A DNA stretch of 50,805 nucleotides, taken from positions 1 through 50,805 of the forward strand of contig JAFAPB010000070.1 in the NCBI GenBank assembly GCA_019247335.1, in the 5' to 3' direction. The notes below the pieces were generated by a model. It searched no databases, was not told where the DNA came from, and worked only from the letters and a program-made list of their open reading frames with translations. Of this stretch, positions 46,912 through 50,805 are shown piece by piece. How positions within the stretch are numbered: the first letter of the stretch is position 1; the number at the start of each line of letters is the position of its first letter. The position numbers and the translations under genes are program-made. The DNA is from Candidatus Kaiserbacteria bacterium (lineage in GTDB: Bacteria; Patescibacteriota; Minisyncoccia; Phycocordibacterales; UBA2100).

Positions 46912-48231
46912 ATGGCAAAGCTCGCGATAAACGGCGGTACTCCGGTCCGCGATCCGAAGGACCTTTTTCCCGCGTACAATCCGATCGGCAAGGAGGAAGA
47001 AGATGCGGCGGTACGTGTGATCCGTTCGGGCGCGCTCTCCAAATTCATCGGCGCATGGGACGAGAAAGACCCTGCATTTTTCGGCGGGCCCGAAGTGCGC
47101 GCGTTCGAGAGCGAGTGGGCGAAGAAATTCGGCGTGAAGCACGCCGTCTCGATGAACTCGGCGACCTCCGGGCTCGTCGCGGCGCTCGGCGCGATCGGGC
47201 TCGAGCCGGGCGATGAGGTCATCGTCACGCCGTATTCGATGTGCATTTCGGCGACCGCGCCGCTTTTTTACGGCGCCGTGCCGGTTTTTGCCGATGTGGA
47301 GCCTGAATATTTTTGCCTCGATCCGCAATCCGTCGAAGCCGCGGTGACCGAGCGCACCAAAGCGATCCTCGTCGTCGACCTCTTCGGTCAGTCGCACGAT
47401 GCCGATGCCATCAATGCGATCGCCAAAAAGCATAATCTGAAAGTCGTCGCGGATTCCGCGCAGATCCCGAGCGGTATGTACAAAGGCAGATACGCCGGCA
47501 CGCTCTCGGATATCGGCGTGTTTTCGCTCAATTTCCATAAACACATCCATACGGGCGAGGGCTCGGTCGTCGTGACGGACGACGATGCGCTCGCCGAGCG
47601 GCTGCAGCTCATCAGAAATCACGCAGAGGCCGTCGTCGAGGACAAGGGCGTCACGAATATCGTGAATATGGTCGGGCACAATTTCCGCTTTACGGAAGTC
47701 GCCGCCGCGATGGCGCGCGAGCAGCTGAAAAAACTCGACGGGCTCGTCGACGAGCGACTCAAGAACATCGCGTACATCAATGAGCGCTGCGCCGATATGC
47801 CGGGATTTCGTCCCGCAAACGCCCGGCCCGATACGAAGCACGTGTATTACATGCACGCTTTTTTGTACGACGAAGCGCAGACGGGCGTGCCGCGCGATAG
47901 GTTTTTCAAGGCGCTCATGGCGGAGCTCGCGCCCTCGAAGGGGCAGGAAGAAGAGGGGGTCCTCATGGGCCAGGGCTATGTGAAGCCCATCTACTGGCTT
48001 GCGATCTTCCAGCAGCAGATCGCGTTCGGCTCAAAAGGGTTTCCGTTCAAATCGGAATTTTACAAGGGCGTCGCACGCTATGAAAAAGGCATATGCCCGG
48101 TCGCTGAGCGGCTGCATGAGAAAGAAATGGTCACGCACGATATGATGCGGCCCGGCATGACAAAGAAAGATCTCGATGACGTTATTGGAGCGTTCCACAA
48201 GGTCTATGAGAACCGCGCGGAACTCGCGTAA
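46912..48231 (+). CDS. DegT/DnrJ/EryC1-family sugar aminotransferase
   Basis: The 439-aa PLP enzyme has the PLP lysine K210 in SLNFHKHIHTGEGS, SMNSATSGLVAALGAIGLEPGDEVIVTPYSM at the cofactor-phosphate site and VVADSAQ for the cofactor ring. It transfers an amino group to a keto-sugar nucleotide, here plausibly the product of the 4,6-dehydratase at 49177 (PseC/LegC-type step). It is longer than the usual 370-390 aa. The following gene overlaps its end. Confidence 0.9.
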   Translation: MAKLAINGGTPVRDPKDLFPAYNPIGKEEEDAAVRVIRSGALSKFIGAWDEKDPAFFGGPEVRAFESEWAKKFGVKHAVSMNSATSGLVAALGAIGLEPGDEVIVTPYSMCISATAPLFYGAVPVFADVEPEYFCLDPQSVEAAVTERTKAILVVDLFGQSHDADAINAIAKKHNLKVVADSAQIPSGMYKGRYAGTLSDIGVFSLNFHKHIHTGEGSVVVTDDDALAERLQLIRNHAEAVVEDKGVTNIVNMVGHNFRFTEVAAAMAREQLKKLDGLVDERLKNIAYINERCADMPGFRPANARPDTKHVYYMHAFLYDEAQTGVPRDRFFKALMAELAPSKGQEEEGVLMGQGYVKPIYWLAIFQQQIAFGSKGFPFKSEFYKGVARYEKGICPVAERLHEKEMVTHDMMRPGMTKKDLDDVIGAFHKVYENRAELA

Positions 48232-49132
48232 GGCGCCGATCCCCGTCTTCGTTCACGACGCAGGCGGTGGGGAAGTGATCGGTGCGTACATAAAGAATGT
48301 ATTGCGCCGACGTGCGCGCGTCTACGGCGCCGGTCCGGCGCTGAAGATCTTCAAGCGCATTGGCGTGCCGATCACGCGCATCTCGCCGGCTCGCGCCTCG
48401 ATCAAAAAAATCGTCGCGCGCCATCTCGATGCCCCGTATGCGCTCATTGCCGCGCCGGGCTGGATGACGAAGCTTGAGATACATGCGCTCGAGGAGGCGA
48501 AGGCGGCAGGACTCAAGACGGTCGTCTATATGGATTCATGGATGGACGACCGCCGACGCTTCGGGTACCCGCACCCGGATTGGAAGAAACGCCTTCCTAA
48601 AGAGTTTTGGGCGGGGGATCGTTATGCGCTTCAAAACACACGGAAAGAATTCAAAGACATCCCCGCGCGCCTGGTGCCGAATCAATATTTCAAGAATGAG
48701 CGTGCGCGATTGCGCGGAATACGAAGCGGTAAGCGCTCCCACGAAACGATTCTTTTTGCGAGCACGATCGGGGAGCCGAGCGAGCGGCTCCTCAAGGCGC
48801 TCCTTACGAGTCTCGATTCGTGCGCAGCGAAAGTAACGCTTCGCATTCGATTCCATCCGGCCGATCGAACGGGCCGCTATGACGCGATCCTGCGTAGATC
48901 GCGGAAACTCCGTGTGCAGAAATCGCGGGAAGCCGATCTCGTACGCGACCTTGCGCGCGCAGCGATCGTTGTTGGCAGCGAAACGGCAGCGCTCGCGCTC
49001 GCTTCGTATTGCGGGCTTACGACAGTGAATTTCGTGCCGAATAAGAAGCGTCCCATGCTCCCGTTCAAGGAAATTGTCAACGCTGAAACGCCGGCTGACG
49101 CGGCGGCTTTTGTAGCCGAATTCGTCTCCTGA
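48206..49132 (+). CDS. Glycosyltransferase-like protein of unknown specificity
   Basis: The 308-aa product (start MRTARNSRK chosen; 48176 also possible) has a Rossmann-like N-terminal half (VFVHDAGGGEVIGAYIKNVL) and a C-terminal half with RIRFHPADRTGRYDAI and IVVGSETAALALASYCGLTTVNF. The second half resembles the nucleotide-sugar-binding end of GT-B proteins such as capsule or sialic-acid-related transferases. It overlaps the aminotransferase gene by 26 nt. It could be a transferase using the nonulosonic acid made by the neighbours. Confidence 0.55.
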   Translation: MRTARNSRKAPIPVFVHDAGGGEVIGAYIKNVLRRRARVYGAGPALKIFKRIGVPITRISPARASIKKIVARHLDAPYALIAAPGWMTKLEIHALEEAKAAGLKTVVYMDSWMDDRRRFGYPHPDWKKRLPKEFWAGDRYALQNTRKEFKDIPARLVPNQYFKNERARLRGIRSGKRSHETILFASTIGEPSERLLKALLTSLDSCAAKVTLRIRFHPADRTGRYDAILRRSRKLRVQKSREADLVRDLARAAIVVGSETAALALASYCGLTTVNFVPNKKRPMLPFKEIVNAETPADAAAFVAEFVS

Positions 49133-49176
49133 AACGACTGTCCAGCATAGGGGCTTCATGGTAAGGTGGGCGCCAT

Positions 49177-50172
49177 ATGTCGATCATCGACGGCAAGACC
49201 GTGCTGATAACGGGTGGTACGGGTTCCTTCGGAAAGGCATGCGTCCGGCAGATCCTGGTGAAGCACAAGCCAAAAGCAGTCCGCATTTTCAGCCGCGACG
49301 AGCTCAAGCAATGGGACATGCGGCGCGAATTCAACGACGATCCGCGGCTGCGCTTTTTGATCGGCGATGTGCGCGATGCGTCTCGCGTCCGCCGCGCGAC
49401 CGAAGGCGTCGATATCTTGATCCATGCGGCCGCGATGAAACAGGTGCCGGCCTGCGAATACAATCCGATGGAGGCAATTAAGACGAATGTCGACGGCGCG
49501 ATGAATGTGATCAATGCGGCGCTCGACAACAATATCCCCCGCGTGATCGCGCTCTCGACCGACAAGGCGGCGAGCCCGGTCAATCTCTACGGCGCGACCA
49601 AGCTCTGCTCCGACCGCCTTTTTATACAATCGAATGAATATCGCGGCCCGAAGCGCGACACCATGTTCAGCGTCGTGCGCTACGGCAACGTAATGGGCAG
49701 CCGCGGCTCGGTCATCCCACTCTTTCGCAAGCAAAAGGAAAAGGGCGAGCTCACGATCACGCACGAAGAGATGACGCGTTTCTGGATCACGCTGCCGCAG
49801 GCCGTCGACCTCGTGCTCTCCTCACTCGAGGTCATGCAGGGAGGCGAGCTCTTTGTGCCTAAGATCCCGACGATGAAGATCGTCGACCTCGCGAAGACGA
49901 TCGCGCCCGAAGCGACCTGCCGCGTCGTCGGCATTCGTCCGGGCGAGAAGATGCACGAATGCCTCATCACGCAGGAAGAAGGTCGTCTTGCGTACGAGCT
50001 CGCGGATCGCTACGTCGTCCTCTCACCGTCACTTTCGGATATGCCCGATATAAAGAAATACAAGAAGGCGAAGAAGCTGCCGGAGGGCTTTGAATATCAC
50101 AGCCACACCAACGACAAGACTCTTTCGCCGAAGGAGATGTCGAAACTCCTCGCCGAGATCGACGCGCACTGA
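49177..50172 (+). CDS. UDP-N-acetylglucosamine 4,6-dehydratase, inverting (PseB-like)
   Basis: The 331-aa extended SDR has TGGTGSFG, the DVRD aspartate, HAAAMKQVPACEYNP and STDKAASPVNLYGATKL (active-site D-K replacing the usual T, and Y-x3-K). These are typical of PseB/FlaA1/CapD short forms that make UDP-4-keto-6-deoxy-L-AltNAc from UDP-GlcNAc. It is the expected first step of pseudaminic acid synthesis. It is separated by 3 nt from the NeuB-like gene. Confidence 0.92.
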   Translation: MSIIDGKTVLITGGTGSFGKACVRQILVKHKPKAVRIFSRDELKQWDMRREFNDDPRLRFLIGDVRDASRVRRATEGVDILIHAAAMKQVPACEYNPMEAIKTNVDGAMNVINAALDNNIPRVIALSTDKAASPVNLYGATKLCSDRLFIQSNEYRGPKRDTMFSVVRYGNVMGSRGSVIPLFRKQKEKGELTITHEEMTRFWITLPQAVDLVLSSLEVMQGGELFVPKIPTMKIVDLAKTIAPEATCRVVGIRPGEKMHECLITQEEGRLAYELADRYVVLSPSLSDMPDIKKYKKAKKLPEGFEYHSHTNDKTLSPKEMSKLLAEIDAH

Positions 50173-50175
50173 TCT

Positions 50176-50805
50176 ATGGCTGCGAATCGTTTTTCCGGCA
50201 CGATCACGATCGGGAAGCGGAAGATCGGTCCCGGGCACCCGACGTATTTCATCGCGGAGATCGGCGCGAATTTCGACGGCGACCTCAAAAAAGCGAAGGA
50301 ATACGCGCGCATCGCGAAGGAATGCGGTGCGGACTGCGCGAAGATTCAGACCTTCAAGGCGAAGAAAATCGTTTCCCGCGAGGGGTTCGCATCGATGAAG
50401 CTCAAAGGAGTGCATGGTTCGTGGAAGCGGCCCGTCGATGAGGTCTTTGCGGAAGTGGAGTTCCCGCGCGAATGGCATCAGAAATTCTTCGATTACTGCC
50501 GCGAGATCGGCATCACGCCCTCGACCGCGCCGTACGATTATGAAGCGGTCGACCTTGTCGACAAGATCGGCATGGATTTCTATAAGATCGGCTCCGGGGA
50601 TATCACGTGGCTCGAAATGATCGAATACATCGCGTCCAAAGGAAAGCCCGTCATGCTCGCGACCGGCGCCTCGACGCTCGCCGAAGTCGACGAAGCGGTC
50701 CGCACGATCGAAAAGACGGGGAACCGCGATCTCGTCCTCATGCAGTGCATTACGAACTATCCGTCGAAATTCGAGAGCGCGAATGTGAACGTGCTCAATA
50801 CCTAC
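50176..50805 (+). CDS. Nonulosonic acid synthase, NeuB/PseI-like (3' end outside window)
   Basis: The reading frame stays open for 210 codons to the window edge. The product has FIAEIGANFDGDLKKAKEYA, CAKIQTFKA, GITPSTAPYD, FYKIGSGDIT, GKPVMLATGAS and LMQCITNYPS, all of which match the TIM-barrel of sialic/pseudaminic/legionaminic acid synthases that condense PEP with a 6-carbon amino-sugar. The C-terminal antifreeze-like domain would lie beyond the window. It is co-directional with and 3 nt after the PseB-like gene. Confidence 0.93.
   Translation, partial: MAANRFSGTITIGKRKIGPGHPTYFIAEIGANFDGDLKKAKEYARIAKECGADCAKIQTFKAKKIVSREGFASMKLKGVHGSWKRPVDEVFAEVEFPREWHQKFFDYCREIGITPSTAPYDYEAVDLVDKIGMDFYKIGSGDITWLEMIEYIASKGKPVMLATGASTLAEVDEAVRTIEKTGNRDLVLMQCITNYPSKFESANVNVLNTY

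Noticed and set aside
1..50805. CRISPR array
   Set aside because: No regularly spaced direct repeats or cas genes were seen.

Overview
The window looks like a chromosomal segment of a Candidate Phyla Radiation (Patescibacteria) bacterium, probably of the Parcubacteria (Kaiserbacteria-like is a guess). The grounds are the divergent 16S rRNA 3' end at the left edge, a single unlinked 16S gene, tightly overlapping genes, many minimal or orphan enzymes and a large surface-polysaccharide island. TGA is used as a stop. GC is moderately high except in patches (about 0.7-1.2 kb, 21.2-22.2 kb and 27.25-28.85 kb) that look acquired.

Layout. 1-684: 3' end of 16S rRNA with its own terminator and no following tRNA, 23S or 5S. 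0.7-3.7 kb: small accessory genes (HEPN-like, two PhnB-type VOC proteins, winged helix, YdeI-like, DUF1801). 3.7-6.0 kb: minus-strand pair of an amylo-alpha-1,6-glucosidase-like glycosidase and a glycosyltransferase. 6.1-9.5 kb: tRNA-Ile, MurA, cold-shock protein, cyclase, formyltransferase, tRNA-Leu and a D-armless tRNA-Leu copy. 9.5-12 kb: a cysteine-paired repeat protein, an SDR and a CofE-like ligase. 12-15.4 kb: a minus-strand operon behind a cobalamin riboswitch, encoding a membrane-anchored DUF4430 protein, a transcobalamin-like DUF4430 plus alpha/alpha-barrel protein and a DUF6580 putative transporter. 15.4-21.2 kb: Zwf, Gnd, two unknown genes, MurC, RsmI. 21.2-27.25 kb: zincin-like protein, small membrane protein, exported protein, an L,D-transpeptidase/D,D-carboxypeptidase fusion and a TraG/VirD4-like ATPase. 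27.25-28.9 kb: two perfect DnaA boxes, a structured-RNA candidate and an IS256-family element. 28.9-50.8 kb: surface glycan island with seven GT-like genes, a flippase, a short UDP-sugar dehydrogenase, and a nonulosonic-acid-type set (4,6-dehydratase, aminotransferase, GNAT, N-acetyl-sugar amidotransferase, NeuB-like synthase cut by the window edge).

Two themes stand out. First, the predicted 16S 3' tail lacks the CCUCC anti-Shine-Dalgarno core, and at least sixteen genes carry a -10-like hexamer ending 6-7 nt before the start codon. That is the geometry of leaderless mRNAs. A minority of genes instead have a leader with a GAGG-type motif. Second, the riboswitch-controlled operon looks like a corrinoid capture and uptake system whose large protein combines the two folds of animal transcobalamin/intrinsic factor, in reversed order. 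Function here is inferred from domain resemblance and the riboswitch and has not been tested.
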